From JAIUNP01 sp020161975 (GTDB lineage Bacteria; Pseudomonadota; Alphaproteobacteria; Rhizobiales; Beijerinckiaceae): a stretch of DNA of 64,000 nt. How positions within the stretch are numbered: position 1 is the first letter of the stretch; the number at the start of each line of letters is the position of its first letter. The stretch covers positions 62,001 to 126,000 of the forward strand of contig DAIOGK010000005.1 of NCBI GenBank assembly GCA_036745275.1, written 5' to 3'. The notes under the pieces were generated by a model. It was given only the letters and a program-made list of their open reading frames with translations. It did no database searches and was not told the origin of the DNA. The translations under genes and the position numbers were made by a program. Of this stretch, positions 7,813 through 16,870 are shown in pieces.

Positions 7813-8904
7813 CTAAGGTCTCGCGGCCCGGAAAACAAGCACTTCCGCAGGATCGACCGACAGACCGATGTCCATGCCCCGCTCAAACGGCGGCGCATTG
7901 CGGATGCGCGCCACCAGCGGAACCTCCATTCCGCCAACGGCAATCTCGAAATGATCGACAGGGCCGATGAACCGCCGCTGAAGAATGCGGGCCGGAATGC
8001 CGGCGCCCGGCCCCTCGATGTAGATGCCCTGCGGACGGACGCAGACCGCCACCTCGGTGCCATCCTCTAACTCCGGCGCCGCAAAACAGCCGACGGGTGT
8101 CGCCACGCGCCCTTTCGAGACAACGCCTTGCAACTCATTGATCTCGCAGAAGAAACGCGCTGCATGCAGATCCGCCGGGTTGCGGTAGAGTTCACGCGCA
8201 GAGCCCACCTGAACGATGCCGCCATCACGCATCAGCACGATCCGGTCGGCGATGCGCATCGCCTCCTCCGGGTCATGGGTGACGATCACCGAGGTCGCAC
8301 CGGTCTCTCGCAACAACGTGATCGTTGCTTCGCGCACCATGTCGCGCATCCGCTTGTCGAGGTTGGAGAAAGGCTCGTCCATCAGCAGCACGCGCGGCCG
8401 TGCCACCACGGCCCGGGCGAGCGCAACGCGCTGCTGTTCGCCGCCCGACAGCATATCGGGAAAAGCATCGGCAAAGGCCGAAAGCCCCACGCGCCGCAAC
8501 GCCACCTCGGCCACTTCCTGCCGTTGCGGTCGCGGCAGTTCACGCAGGCCGAACATCACATTGTCCAGCGCGTCAAGATGCGGAAACAGCGCATAATCCT
8601 GAAAAACGAGACCGATTCCGCGCATCTCCGGCTGCACGAATCTATCGGGGCCGGAAATCTCCTGCCCGTCCATCAGGATTCGTCCGCTGGTCGGCTCATC
8701 AATGCCCGCGATCAGGCGCAGAAGCGTACTCTTGCCGCAGCCGGAGGGGCCGAGCAGACACAGCACCTCGCCCGGTTTGATCTCGAACGACACATCATGC
8801 AGCGCGCGCTTGCGGCCAAAGCGCCGCCCCACCCCCTCGAACACAAGCCCGGACGGTATGACAGCGGACGCACGGCCTATCGGAAGGGTATCGACATTAG
8901 CCAT
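7813..8904 (-). CDS. ABC transporter ATP-binding protein, Fe3+/polyamine (FbpC/PotA) type
   Basis: 363 aa importer ATPase. Walker A GPSGCGKST (52-60), Q-loop glutamine Q102, signature LSGGEQQRV (152-160) and Walker B LLMDEP (173-178) are intact. The C-terminal 110 residues form a TOBE/OB-like domain, as in FbpC and PotA. Its ATG overlaps the scpB stop by one base, so it is expressed with the scpA-scpB run. No permease or binding-protein gene for it is in the window, and this slot is normally empty between scpB and tatA in related bacteria. Iron(III) is a guess from subfamily resemblance; other substrates are possible. Confidence 0.85.
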   Translation of the reverse strand: MANVDTLPIGRASAVIPSGLVFEGVGRRFGRKRALHDVSFEIKPGEVLCLLGPSGCGKSTLLRLIAGIDEPTSGRILMDGQEISGPDRFVQPEMRGIGLVFQDYALFPHLDALDNVMFGLRELPRPQRQEVAEVALRRVGLSAFADAFPDMLSGGEQQRVALARAVVARPRVLLMDEPFSNLDKRMRDMVREATITLLRETGATSVIVTHDPEEAMRIADRIVLMRDGGIVQVGSARELYRNPADLHAARFFCEINELQGVVSKGRVATPVGCFAAPELEDGTEVAVCVRPQGIYIEGPGAGIPARILQRRFIGPVDHFEIAVGGMEVPLVARIRNAPPFERGMDIGLSVDPAEVLVFRAARP

Positions 8905-9701
8905 CAGGCGGCAGGATCCTTGAAAATGCGACCATCCGCGGTGCCGGACGCATCCTCTTCCTGCGGCAGTTCGTCGGCAGTTTCAAGCGGAGGGTCTTCC
9001 TCGGCCAGCCGATCCTCGGTCATCTGTTCAAAAAGATCGGGCTCCAGCGCATCCTCGTCCTCACGCAAGGCCGGATCGTCGGAGGGGAGCGGCACGGTGA
9101 AGCCGGGCGCCTCGCCCTCGGTCAGGCCGGCGCCCTTCATCTCCTCCAGCCCTGGCAGATCGGACAAGCGATCCAGTCCGAACTGGATCAGGAACGCCTC
9201 GGTGGTGCCATAGGTTACAGGCCGCCCCGGCGTTCGCCGCCGCCCGCGCATTTTCACCCAGCCGGCCTCCAGCAGCATGTCCAGCATCCCGCGCGACAAT
9301 TGCAGCCCGCGAATATCCTCGATTTCCGCCCGCGTCACCGGTTGATGATAGGCAATCACAGCAAGGGTTTCGAGACCGGCGCGGGAAAGCTTCTTCGGCT
9401 CGTCCACAGTGCCGCTGAGGAGATAGCCAAGGTCCGGTGCGGTCTGGAATGCCCATTTGCCGGCAAGACGGCTCAGCGTCACGCCCCTGCCCTCATACTG
9501 CGATGCCAGAATGCGCAGCACCTCGCCAACCTCGACCTCCGCCGGCAGGGTGCGGCCGATTTCGTCCTCCGAAAGCGGCTCCCGGGCGGCAAAAAGCAGC
9601 GCCTCGGCGATGCGAGTGGCTCGGCCAAGGCGCTGTACGCGCTCGTCGGCGCCGGTCAGCGCCTGCATGGATTCGGAAAGGCGGTGGAAAGCGTCGGTCA
9701 T
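8904..9701 (-). CDS. scpB: Segregation and condensation protein B
   Basis: 265 aa. It has the tandem winged-helix layout of ScpB: EALLFAAREPLSEDEIG near residue 33 and YHQPVTRAEIEDIRGL about 85 residues later, then GRRRTPGRPVTYGTTEAFL. A roughly 70-residue acidic C-terminal tail follows, usual for alphaproteobacteria. ScpB binds the kleisin ScpA and the SMC ATPase to form the condensin-like complex that organises the chromosome. It overlaps scpA by four bases and the ABC ATPase by one. Confidence 0.93.
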   Translation of the reverse strand: MTDAFHRLSESMQALTGADERVQRLGRATRIAEALLFAAREPLSEDEIGRTLPAEVEVGEVLRILASQYEGRGVTLSRLAGKWAFQTAPDLGYLLSGTVDEPKKLSRAGLETLAVIAYHQPVTRAEIEDIRGLQLSRGMLDMLLEAGWVKMRGRRRTPGRPVTYGTTEAFLIQFGLDRLSDLPGLEEMKGAGLTEGEAPGFTVPLPSDDPALREDEDALEPDLFEQMTEDRLAEEDPPLETADELPQEEDASGTADGRIFKDPAA

Positions 9702-10504
9702 GCGGATACCGGTTCGAGCATTTGCGGCGGGCGTTTACGCAGGAAAAGCGGAGCGAACGCCTTGTCTTGCCGAAGGTCGATACTGCCCTCGCGCGCAAGT
9801 TCCAGCGAGGCCGCAAAGGCCGAAGCGCGGGCCGAGCGCCGCGCCGAGGGATCGAGCGCATAGCCTGTCAGGAATGTGTCAATGGGGGCCCAGTCGATGG
9901 CATGGCCCACGAGCCGTTCCAGTGCCTCGCGCGCTTCCTGCAATGACCAGACGGTGCGCCGGGCAATGCTGACCCGCGCAGCCGCCTGATGCCGCCTCCG
10001 GTCGAGATAGGCGGAAATGAGATCATGCAGCGTCACATCCCAGGCCGCGCCGTGATGGACCACCACCGGCTGCGGCATTCCGCGCTGAAACACATCGACA
10101 TTGAGGCGCGGACGCTGGCCAATCAGCGTTGCGGCGCGCCGCAGGGCCTCCAGCCGGGCAAGGCGCTCGGCAAGATCGGCAGCAAGCTCGGCGGCTTCCG
10201 GCTCCCCCTCCTGCTTCTGTTCAGGCAGCAGCAGCCGCGATTTCAGATAGGCGAGCCAGGCCGCCATGACGAGATAATCGGCGGCGAGTTCCAGCCTGAG
10301 GCGCCGGGCTTCGGCGATGAAGATGAGGTATTGTTCGGCGAGCGCCAGAATGGAGATGCGCGCGAGATCCACCTTTTGCCGGCGGGCGAGATCAAGCAGC
10401 AGGTCGAGCGGCCCTTCAAAACCGCTGAGGTCGACGACGAGCGCAGCCTCGCCCTCGGCGCGGTCCGGCGCGTCGAAAGAAGGTTGCTCGTCAATTGCGA
10501 CCAT
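9698..10504 (-). CDS. scpA: Segregation and condensation protein A
   Basis: 268 aa kleisin. The signature FEGPLDLLLDLARRQKVDL lies near residue 27, followed by ALAEQYLIFI; the C-terminal winged helix is near VTFLALLELAREG-type sequence (here SAFAASLELAREGSIDLRQD). The open frame runs to 10603 inside nagZ. The ATG at 10504 has GGAGG about ten bases upstream and leaves a 43-base gap to nagZ, so I take that start. The next gene, scpB, overlaps by four bases. Confidence 0.93.
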   Translation of the reverse strand: MVAIDEQPSFDAPDRAEGEAALVVDLSGFEGPLDLLLDLARRQKVDLARISILALAEQYLIFIAEARRLRLELAADYLVMAAWLAYLKSRLLLPEQKQEGEPEAAELAADLAERLARLEALRRAATLIGQRPRLNVDVFQRGMPQPVVVHHGAAWDVTLHDLISAYLDRRRHQAAARVSIARRTVWSLQEAREALERLVGHAIDWAPIDTFLTGYALDPSARRSARASAFAASLELAREGSIDLRQDKAFAPLFLRKRPPQMLEPVSA

Positions 10505-10547
10505 GGGCCGTGCCGCCTCCGCTGGATGGAGCAGCAACGTCGCGCGT

Positions 10548-11570
10548 TCAGGCCACGAGGGCAAGCAATTCGTCGAAGCGAGCCTCGGTTTGTCCCCGGT
10601 CAAATGCCGGCAACTGGCCAGAAATGCCCCGTAAAGCGGCCTTCGCGCGCCGCTGCGCCACCGCCGTCATGGGACGGGCACCAGCCGCAGCGGCTTCCAT
10701 TTCAGCCATCACGCCGTTGCAGTGGAGCACCATGTCGCAGCCGGCATCGAGAATGGCCGCCGAGCGGCTGGAAAAATCACCGCCAAGCGCCTTCATCGAC
10801 AGATCGTCGCTCATTAACAGCCCGTCAAAGCCGATGTACCCTCTGATGATCTCATTCACCACCACCGGCGATTGCGTCGCCGGACGGTCCGGATCAATGG
10901 CCGAAAAGACGATATGCGCAGTCATGGCCAGCGGCATGTCACGCATCCGCCGGAAGGGCGCAAAATCATGCGCTTCCAGTTCGGCGCGGCCCACATCCAC
11001 CTGCGGCAGATTGTGATGGCTGTCAGCCATGCCACGCCCGTGGCCCGGCATGTGCTTGATCACCGGCAGCACGCCCCCGGCCATCAGGCCAAGGCTCGCC
11101 GCCCGCCCGATGCTGGCCACAGCCGTTGGTTCACGATGATAGGCGCGGTTGCCGATCACGTCATGGGCGCCTTCGACAGGCACATCGAGCACCGGCAGGC
11201 AATCGACCGTGATGCCGAGCTTTCCCAAGTCATCGGCCATCAGCCTTGCGCCGGCAAAGGCCGCCTCGCGCGCCCGATCAGGCGAGAGAGCCCAGAGTTT
11301 GCCGTAGGTCGCGCCATTCGGATAGGCCCGCCAATGCGGTGGTCCAAGGCGTTGCACCCGCCCGCCTTCCTGGTCGACCAGCACCGGTGCATCGCGCCTG
11401 CCCACCGCAGCCCGCATCTCGGCCGTCAGCGCGGCTACCTGTTCGGGCGTGTCGATGTTGCGCTTGAACAGAATGAACCCCCAGGGGTTCACACGGGCAA
11501 AAAGCGCTTTTTCCCCGGCGGTGAGGGAAAGCCCCTCACAGCCGAAGATGATTGCGGAAGGAGTTGTCAT
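10548..11570 (-). CDS. nagZ: Beta-N-acetylhexosaminidase (NagZ, GH3)
   Basis: 340 aa GH3 enzyme. The active-site region VLVDQEGGRVQRLGPPHW and the KHMPGHGRGMADSHHNLP loop (catalytic His and its partner Asp) are clear, as is LLMSDDLSMKAL with the nucleophile Asp. NagZ removes GlcNAc from anhydro-muropeptides during cell-wall recycling in the cytoplasm. The frame extends to 11621, but the ATG at 11570 overlaps the SPOR gene stop (TGATG) and gives MTTPSAIIFGCEG, so it is preferred. Confidence 0.95.
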   Translation of the reverse strand: MTTPSAIIFGCEGLSLTAGEKALFARVNPWGFILFKRNIDTPEQVAALTAEMRAAVGRRDAPVLVDQEGGRVQRLGPPHWRAYPNGATYGKLWALSPDRAREAAFAGARLMADDLGKLGITVDCLPVLDVPVEGAHDVIGNRAYHREPTAVASIGRAASLGLMAGGVLPVIKHMPGHGRGMADSHHNLPQVDVGRAELEAHDFAPFRRMRDMPLAMTAHIVFSAIDPDRPATQSPVVVNEIIRGYIGFDGLLMSDDLSMKALGGDFSSRSAAILDAGCDMVLHCNGVMAEMEAAAAGARPMTAVAQRRAKAALRGISGQLPAFDRGQTEARFDELLALVA

Positions 11571-13243
11571 CAGTTCGACGCAACGAAGCAGGAGCCGCCG
11601 TCGCCCTTTATGCGCGTGCACATCTCGGTTGCATCCTGACGGGAGAGGCCACCGACGCGGACGCGGTAAACCGTCCTGCCGCCGACAGCCGCCTTGCGTA
11701 CGCCCGGCGTATGGCCGTCCAGCGCGTTGGAATAGCGCTGCTTCAGGCGGCTCGCCGTGCGGCGCGCTTCGGATTCGCTGCCGGGGGCAGCAAGCTGAAC
11801 GGCAAAACCGCCGCCTTGCGCATCGGGCGCGGACCGCTCCGCCGGTGATGTTGCCGCAGCCGTTCGCACGGGGCGCTGGGCGCCGGCGGCCGGCGGACGC
11901 AGCGACATCGGCGCATCAGCGCCTTCGGAGGCGGCGGGTTGTGGCGCCTGGGCGACCGGACGGGCTTGCTGCCGCGCGGCGGTGACCGGGCGGGCATCGC
12001 TTTTCGCGGTCTCGACCTTGGGTGTTTCAGCCTTGGGTGTTTCAGCCTTGGGCGTTTCAGCCTTGGGCGCCTCGACCTTGGGAACAGCAGCGCCAGCCGG
12101 CGGCGGCGCGGATGCGAGCGTCGGCGTCGAGGGACGGGGCACCGGCGCCGGGCTTGCCGGGGCGGCAACCATGCTGCCATCGCCACCGATCTTCACCGAC
12201 CGGACGCGTTTGGCCTCGAACCCGCCGGCAGTGGTCGGCTGGCCCTGTGCAGCATCCTGCTGCGGCTGGGCCGCCCCCGGCGGCATGATGATCGGCGCGG
12301 CAGGAGCAGAAGAGGCGGCGCCCTGCGGTGAACCTTGGGTGGGCTGGGCCAGAATGACGCGCGAAACCTCGCGCTTCGGCGTCTGGCTGAGATCGACCGG
12401 CTGCTCTTCCTTGGTGACGAGTGAAGCGGGCTTGACCGGCTCATCGGTCTTGCGCGCGAGAACCTGACGATCCTGTCCCGGCACTTCGACACCACCGGGA
12501 TCTGCCGGCTTTTCCTTGGCGGGCTGGGTCTTGGCGGCAATCACCGGCACAGAACTGCCCATCGGCTTCTTGTTGCTGAAGGCGATGGAGCCAACCACGC
12601 CGATCACCGCAAAGGCAGCCGCGCCCCCCAGAAGGTACATCACCTTGCGTGAGCGCGGTGCAGCCGGCACCACGGGCGCGAGATCCTCGGCAACCACGCC
12701 TTCCGGCCCCAGCGTTTCGGGGCCGGTCATCCGCACCGGCTGATCCTGCGGTAACAGGGCAAAATCGGGCTCGGGCAGCGGTTGCGACGCCGGATGGCCC
12801 GCAACAGCAGGCCCGACAGCCCGGAAATCATCCGGATAAGCCGGTGCGGCCTGCGCAGGCTGCACAACGCCACCCAGAACGGCGGCCACTTCCGGTTCCT
12901 GCACCGGGCGACGGTTTACCGCGTCGAAACGGCGTAATTCTTCCTCGAAGGCGCGCAAAGGATCGTTGGCCGAGCCCGGCGCTTCAGCTTGCGCGAATGG
13001 ATCATGCGCCGGCGGCATCGCTGGCGGGGCTGCCGCAACCGGGCGCGCCTCCTGCCCCACAATGCGGGCGAGTTCAGCCATCAGCGGATCGGTAAATTCG
13101 GGCTGCTTCTCCGCGTTCCGCGCCTCGAATTCCTCGCGCAGAAAACGCTCGATCTCATCAACATCGGCAACGGTGGGCGAAATGGCAGGCCGTTCCTGTC
13201 CGGTCGTCTCGGTCGCGGCCTGCTTCTTGAGGGTGCTGTTCAT
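11570..13243 (-). CDS. SPOR-domain membrane protein (FtsN-like layout)
   Basis: 557 aa from the ATG at 13243, which has AAGGA upstream; the frame continues to 13300 into argS. Residues 1-200 are cytoplasmic, acidic and Ala/Pro-rich. One transmembrane helix spans about 201-222 (VMYLLGGAAAFAVIGVVGSI). A long Ala/Pro/Lys-rich periplasmic linker follows, containing tandem PKAET repeats, and a C-terminal SPOR domain (about 478-557: FAVQLAAPGSESEARRTASR ... YRVRVGGL). SPOR domains bind denuded septal peptidoglycan, so a role at the division site is likely. It sits between argS and nagZ, a conserved position in alphaproteobacteria. Confidence 0.88.
   Translation of the reverse strand: MNSTLKKQAATETTGQERPAISPTVADVDEIERFLREEFEARNAEKQPEFTDPLMAELARIVGQEARPVAAAPPAMPPAHDPFAQAEAPGSANDPLRAFEEELRRFDAVNRRPVQEPEVAAVLGGVVQPAQAAPAYPDDFRAVGPAVAGHPASQPLPEPDFALLPQDQPVRMTGPETLGPEGVVAEDLAPVVPAAPRSRKVMYLLGGAAAFAVIGVVGSIAFSNKKPMGSSVPVIAAKTQPAKEKPADPGGVEVPGQDRQVLARKTDEPVKPASLVTKEEQPVDLSQTPKREVSRVILAQPTQGSPQGAASSAPAAPIIMPPGAAQPQQDAAQGQPTTAGGFEAKRVRSVKIGGDGSMVAAPASPAPVPRPSTPTLASAPPPAGAAVPKVEAPKAETPKAETPKAETPKVETAKSDARPVTAARQQARPVAQAPQPAASEGADAPMSLRPPAAGAQRPVRTAAATSPAERSAPDAQGGGFAVQLAAPGSESEARRTASRLKQRYSNALDGHTPGVRKAAVGGRTVYRVRVGGLSRQDATEMCTRIKGDGGSCFVASN
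12016..12075 (-). repeat. Four 15-bp tandem repeats inside the SPOR gene
   Basis: Units starting CCTTGGG on the plus strand repeat at 12016, 12031, 12046 and 12061. On the coding strand each encodes a PKAET or PKVET-like pentapeptide in the periplasmic linker. The units are nearly identical, so slippage could change linker length without breaking the frame. Confidence 0.85.
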
Positions 13244-13296
13244 ACCTAAGGGTCCTTCCCCGGAAACTGCGCGCCCTGCCCGAAGAAATGCCGCTT

Positions 13297-15057
13297 TCAC
13301 TGCATTTCGTCAGGCGCTCCGACGCCCAGAAGTGCCAGCCCACCGGCCAGAATGTTCATCACACCCCGGACAAGAGCCAGCCTTGCTAGTGTGGAATATC
13401 GGTCTTCAGCGTTAATAAACCTCAAATCAGGCTGATCTTTGCCCTTGTTCCACAACGCGTGAAACTGCGCGGCAACATCTTCGAGAAAAAAGGCAATACG
13501 ATGGGGCTCGCGTGACTGTGCTGCGGAATCGAGCAGGCGCGGCCAGGCAGCGATGCGCCGGATCAGCTCACGCTCGGAAGAATCGGCGAGAATCGACAGG
13601 TCCGCCTTGGCCAGCGCCGCGCTGCTCACATCCATGTCCGGAAAGACCTGCCGGCCCTGCCGGAAGATCGACGCGCCGCGCGCATGGGCATATTGCACAT
13701 AAAAGACCGGATTGTCCTTCGACTGCTCGATGACCTTGGCAAGGTCAAACTCAAGCTCCGCGTCATTCTTGCGAAACAGCATCATGAAGCGCACCGAATC
13801 CCGGCCTACCTCATCCACCACCTCGCGCAGGGTGACAAAATCGCCCGAACGCTTGGACATCTTCACCGGCTCGCCGTTCCGCATCAGCTTCACGAGCTGG
13901 CAGAGCCGCACTTCCAGCGTCGCTTCCCCATTGGAAGCCGCCTTCACCGCTGCGGCCATCCGCTTGATATAACCGCCGTGATCGGCACCCCAAACGTCGA
14001 TCTGCGTCTTGAAACCGCGTTTGAACTTGTCTGCGTGGTAGGCGATGTCGGAAGCGAAATAGGTGTAACCACCGTCCGACTTGATCAGCGGACGGTCCAC
14101 ATCGTCGCCGAACTCGGTGGAGCGGAACAGCGTCTGCTCGCGATCTTCCCAGTCATCCGGCAACTGGCCCTTGGGCGGCGGCAGGCGACCTTCATAAATA
14201 AGGCCGCGCTTGCGGAAATCATCGATAATGGCCGCAACCGCGCCGCCATTGCCCCCGGCCTGCAATGAGCGTTCGGAAAAAAACACCTCATGTGTGATGT
14301 TCAGCGCGCTCAGATCGTCGCGGATCATCGCCATCATTGCATCAATCGCAAACTGGCGGACAGTCGGCAGCCATTCGGCCTCCGGCTGATCCTTGAGGCT
14401 TGAGCCGTAGCGTTCGGCGAGCGCCGCACCGACGGGCTTCAGGTAATCGCCCGGATAAAGCCCATCGGGGATGGTGCCGATGTCCTCGCCCAGCGCTTCG
14501 AGATAGCGCAGGAAGGCCGAGCGGGCGAGCACATCCACCTGCGCGCCGGCGTCGTTGATGTAATACTCGCGCGTCACGACATGGCCGGTCGCAGCCAGAA
14601 GATTGGCCAGCGCATCGCCATAAACCGCTCCGCGGCAATGGCCGACATGCATCGGCCCGGTCGGATTGGCCGAGACATATTCGACGTTGACCCCCTCGCC
14701 TTTGCCGAGCGCCGTACGCGAATAGGCCGCGCCCTCGGCGATGCACACCCGCAGCACGGAATCGAACACGGCGGCATCGAGTGTGATGTTGATAAACCCC
14801 GGCCCGGCCACCGACACGGCTGCCACGCCCGTCTCGCCCGCCAGCGCTGTTGCGATCAGTTCCGCAAGATCGCGCGGCTTCATGCTGGCGTCCTTGGCCG
14901 TCACCATCGCAGCATTGGTGGAAAGATCACCATGGCTGCTGTCGCGCGGCGGTTCGACGACGACACGCGCAAGGGCGGCGTCAGCGAGGCCCGCCGTTTC
15001 CGGCAGGGCTTTCAGAATACGGGCGATGCGGGCCTGGAAATCGGCGAAAACATTCAT
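13297..15057 (-). CDS. argS: Arginyl-tRNA synthetase
   Basis: 586 aa class I synthetase. The HIGH motif is HVGH (137-140) inside NPTGPMHVGHCRG, and the KMSKS equivalent is KMSKRSGDF. The N-terminal Add-1 domain and the C-terminal DALR anticodon-binding domain ending in LLGVGAPDEMQ are present. It charges tRNA-Arg. It lies 25 bases after dgt and 53 bases before the SPOR gene. Confidence 0.97.
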   Translation of the reverse strand: MNVFADFQARIARILKALPETAGLADAALARVVVEPPRDSSHGDLSTNAAMVTAKDASMKPRDLAELIATALAGETGVAAVSVAGPGFINITLDAAVFDSVLRVCIAEGAAYSRTALGKGEGVNVEYVSANPTGPMHVGHCRGAVYGDALANLLAATGHVVTREYYINDAGAQVDVLARSAFLRYLEALGEDIGTIPDGLYPGDYLKPVGAALAERYGSSLKDQPEAEWLPTVRQFAIDAMMAMIRDDLSALNITHEVFFSERSLQAGGNGGAVAAIIDDFRKRGLIYEGRLPPPKGQLPDDWEDREQTLFRSTEFGDDVDRPLIKSDGGYTYFASDIAYHADKFKRGFKTQIDVWGADHGGYIKRMAAAVKAASNGEATLEVRLCQLVKLMRNGEPVKMSKRSGDFVTLREVVDEVGRDSVRFMMLFRKNDAELEFDLAKVIEQSKDNPVFYVQYAHARGASIFRQGRQVFPDMDVSSAALAKADLSILADSSERELIRRIAAWPRLLDSAAQSREPHRIAFFLEDVAAQFHALWNKGKDQPDLRFINAEDRYSTLARLALVRGVMNILAGGLALLGVGAPDEMQ

Positions 15058-15082
15058 GGCAGTCTCTCTTTCTGCCGTTCCG

Positions 15083-16291
15083 CTAAACGAGTGGCGGCGT
15101 CACGTCAAACAGCCGCCGGTGCGTATCAAAGGCGTAGCGGTCAGTCATGCCGGCGAGATAGTCGGCAACGCGCCGCATCAGGCGCGGACGGTCGGTGGCG
15201 GTCAGTCCTTCGCGCCAGTCCTCCGGCATCAGGGAAGGCTCGCGTGAAAAGCGATAAAACAGGTTTTCGAGAATGGTCGCGGCATTGGCCCGCACCGCCA
15301 TCACGCGCGGATGCCGGTACATGCGCGGATAAAGAAACGCCTTGATCGAGCGTTCAGCCTCCGCCATATCGGCCGAAAAGGCGATTACCGGCCGATTTGC
15401 CCGGCGAATGGCCGCGACATCCGGCGGATTGAGCACCACAAGCCGTCGCTCGCTCTCGCTGATGACATCCTCGACAAAGCGGGTGATAACGCGTCGGACA
15501 AGCTCATGCGTCGTGCGACTGTCGTCGAGACCGGGCCAGAACACCGCAATTTCCTCCAGAAGCATCGCCAGAAACGGCACCGCTTTAAGGTCAGCGAGCG
15601 TGAAGAGCCCGGCACGCAAGCCATCGTCGATATCGTGGGCGTTATAGGCAATATCGTCCGAAAGTGCGGCAATCTGCGCTTCGCCGCTGGCAAAAGTAGC
15701 AAGATCCAGCGGCTGAAGCCGGTCATATTCAAGAATAGCCCCGGGAACGCCCAGGCCGATATAACGCTCGGTCGGCTCGCCCTCGGCTGTCAGCAGCGGG
15801 CCGTTGTGCTTCACAAGCCCCTCCAGCGTCTCCCATGTCAGGTTCAGCCCGTCATAGGCTGCATAGCGCCGCTCAAGGCGGGTGACGACACGCAGCGCCT
15901 GGGCGTTATGATCGAACCCGCCGAACGCCGCCATGCAGGTGTGCAGCGTATCCTCCCCGGCGTGGCCGAACGGCGTGTGGCCAAGATCGTGGGCCAGCGC
16001 CAAGGATTCGGCCAGGTCCTCGTCGAGCGCCAGCGCCCGGGCGATCGCGCGGGCAATCTGCGCCACTTCGATCGTGTGGGTCAGCCGCGTGCGGTAGTGA
16101 TCCGCATCCTGTGCAACGAAGACCTGGGTCTTGTGTTTGAGGCGCCGGAAGGCCGTGGAGTGGATGATGCGGTCACGATCGCGCTGATATTCGGTCCGCG
16201 TCGGAGACGGCGCCTCGGGGTGCAGCCGCCCGCGAGAGCGGTGCTCATCGGCAGCAAAGCGCGACAGAACACGAGGTTGATGGAACAGCAC
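15083..16291 (-). CDS. dgt: Deoxyguanosinetriphosphate triphosphohydrolase-like protein
   Basis: About 402 aa HD-domain phosphohydrolase. The family segment RDRDRIIHSTAFRRLKHKTQ is followed by the metal-binding H...HD pattern in RLTHTIEVAQ and ALAHDLGHTPFGHAGED. The enzyme splits dNTPs into nucleoside and triphosphate. The frame is open to a GTG at 16369. The GTG at 16291 gives an N-terminus of normal length before SRGRL, but neither start has a clear ribosome-binding site, so the start is uncertain. Divergent from erpA and followed by argS. Confidence 0.88.
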   Translation of the reverse strand: MLFHQPRVLSRFAADEHRSRGRLHPEAPSPTRTEYQRDRDRIIHSTAFRRLKHKTQVFVAQDADHYRTRLTHTIEVAQIARAIARALALDEDLAESLALAHDLGHTPFGHAGEDTLHTCMAAFGGFDHNAQALRVVTRLERRYAAYDGLNLTWETLEGLVKHNGPLLTAEGEPTERYIGLGVPGAILEYDRLQPLDLATFASGEAQIAALSDDIAYNAHDIDDGLRAGLFTLADLKAVPFLAMLLEEIAVFWPGLDDSRTTHELVRRVITRFVEDVISESERRLVVLNPPDVAAIRRANRPVIAFSADMAEAERSIKAFLYPRMYRHPRVMAVRANAATILENLFYRFSREPSLMPEDWREGLTATDRPRLMRRVADYLAGMTDRYAFDTHRRLFDVTPPLV

Positions 16292-16403
16292 AATACCACT
16301 CGGCAGGGATGGACGGGTTGAAACCGAACGAAAAACACTTACCTTCCGAACACGATGAACGCAAAGCACCGATGTTCGCGATCATCGAACGGATGAGGAT
16401 ATC

Positions 16404-16742
16404 ATGCCCACCCCCACGACCGATGTCAGCGTTTCAGAACGCGCCGCCAAGCGCATCGCCACCATCCTGAAAGGCGAGCCGGCAGGCGCGATGCTGCGTG
16501 TGACAGTGAAGGGCGGCGGCTGCTCGGGCTTTCAATATGCCTTTGATATCGACAACCTGGCCACCGACGATGATCTGACTGTGAGCCGCGACGGCGTGAC
16601 GGTACTGATCGACAACATCTCCCTGCCCTATCTGAAGGGCGCGGAGATCGATTTTGTCGATAACCTGATGGGCCAGTCGTTCCACATCGAAAATCCCAAC
16701 GCCACCGCCTCCTGTGGGTGCGGCACGTCCTTCTCAATCTGA
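16404..16742 (+). CDS. erpA: Iron-sulfur cluster insertion protein, A-type (ErpA)
   Basis: 112 aa A-type carrier. The three cluster-binding cysteines are C40 (GGGCSGFQY), C104 and C106 (SCGCGTSF). It delivers Fe-S clusters to target enzymes. It is divergent from dgt, as in many alphaproteobacteria. Confidence 0.94.
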   Translation: MPTPTTDVSVSERAAKRIATILKGEPAGAMLRVTVKGGGCSGFQYAFDIDNLATDDDLTVSRDGVTVLIDNISLPYLKGAEIDFVDNLMGQSFHIENPNATASCGCGTSFSI

Positions 16743-16870
16743 GCGAGTGTTCGCGGCGCCCTGAATTTGCCGCAGGCTGAGCATGACATGAAATTCACTT
16801 GGCCGGGTGTGCCCCGCTGTGGTGTGGTCGTGGCCTGATTCAGGCCGTCAATTTTTCACGGAGTTTGGCC

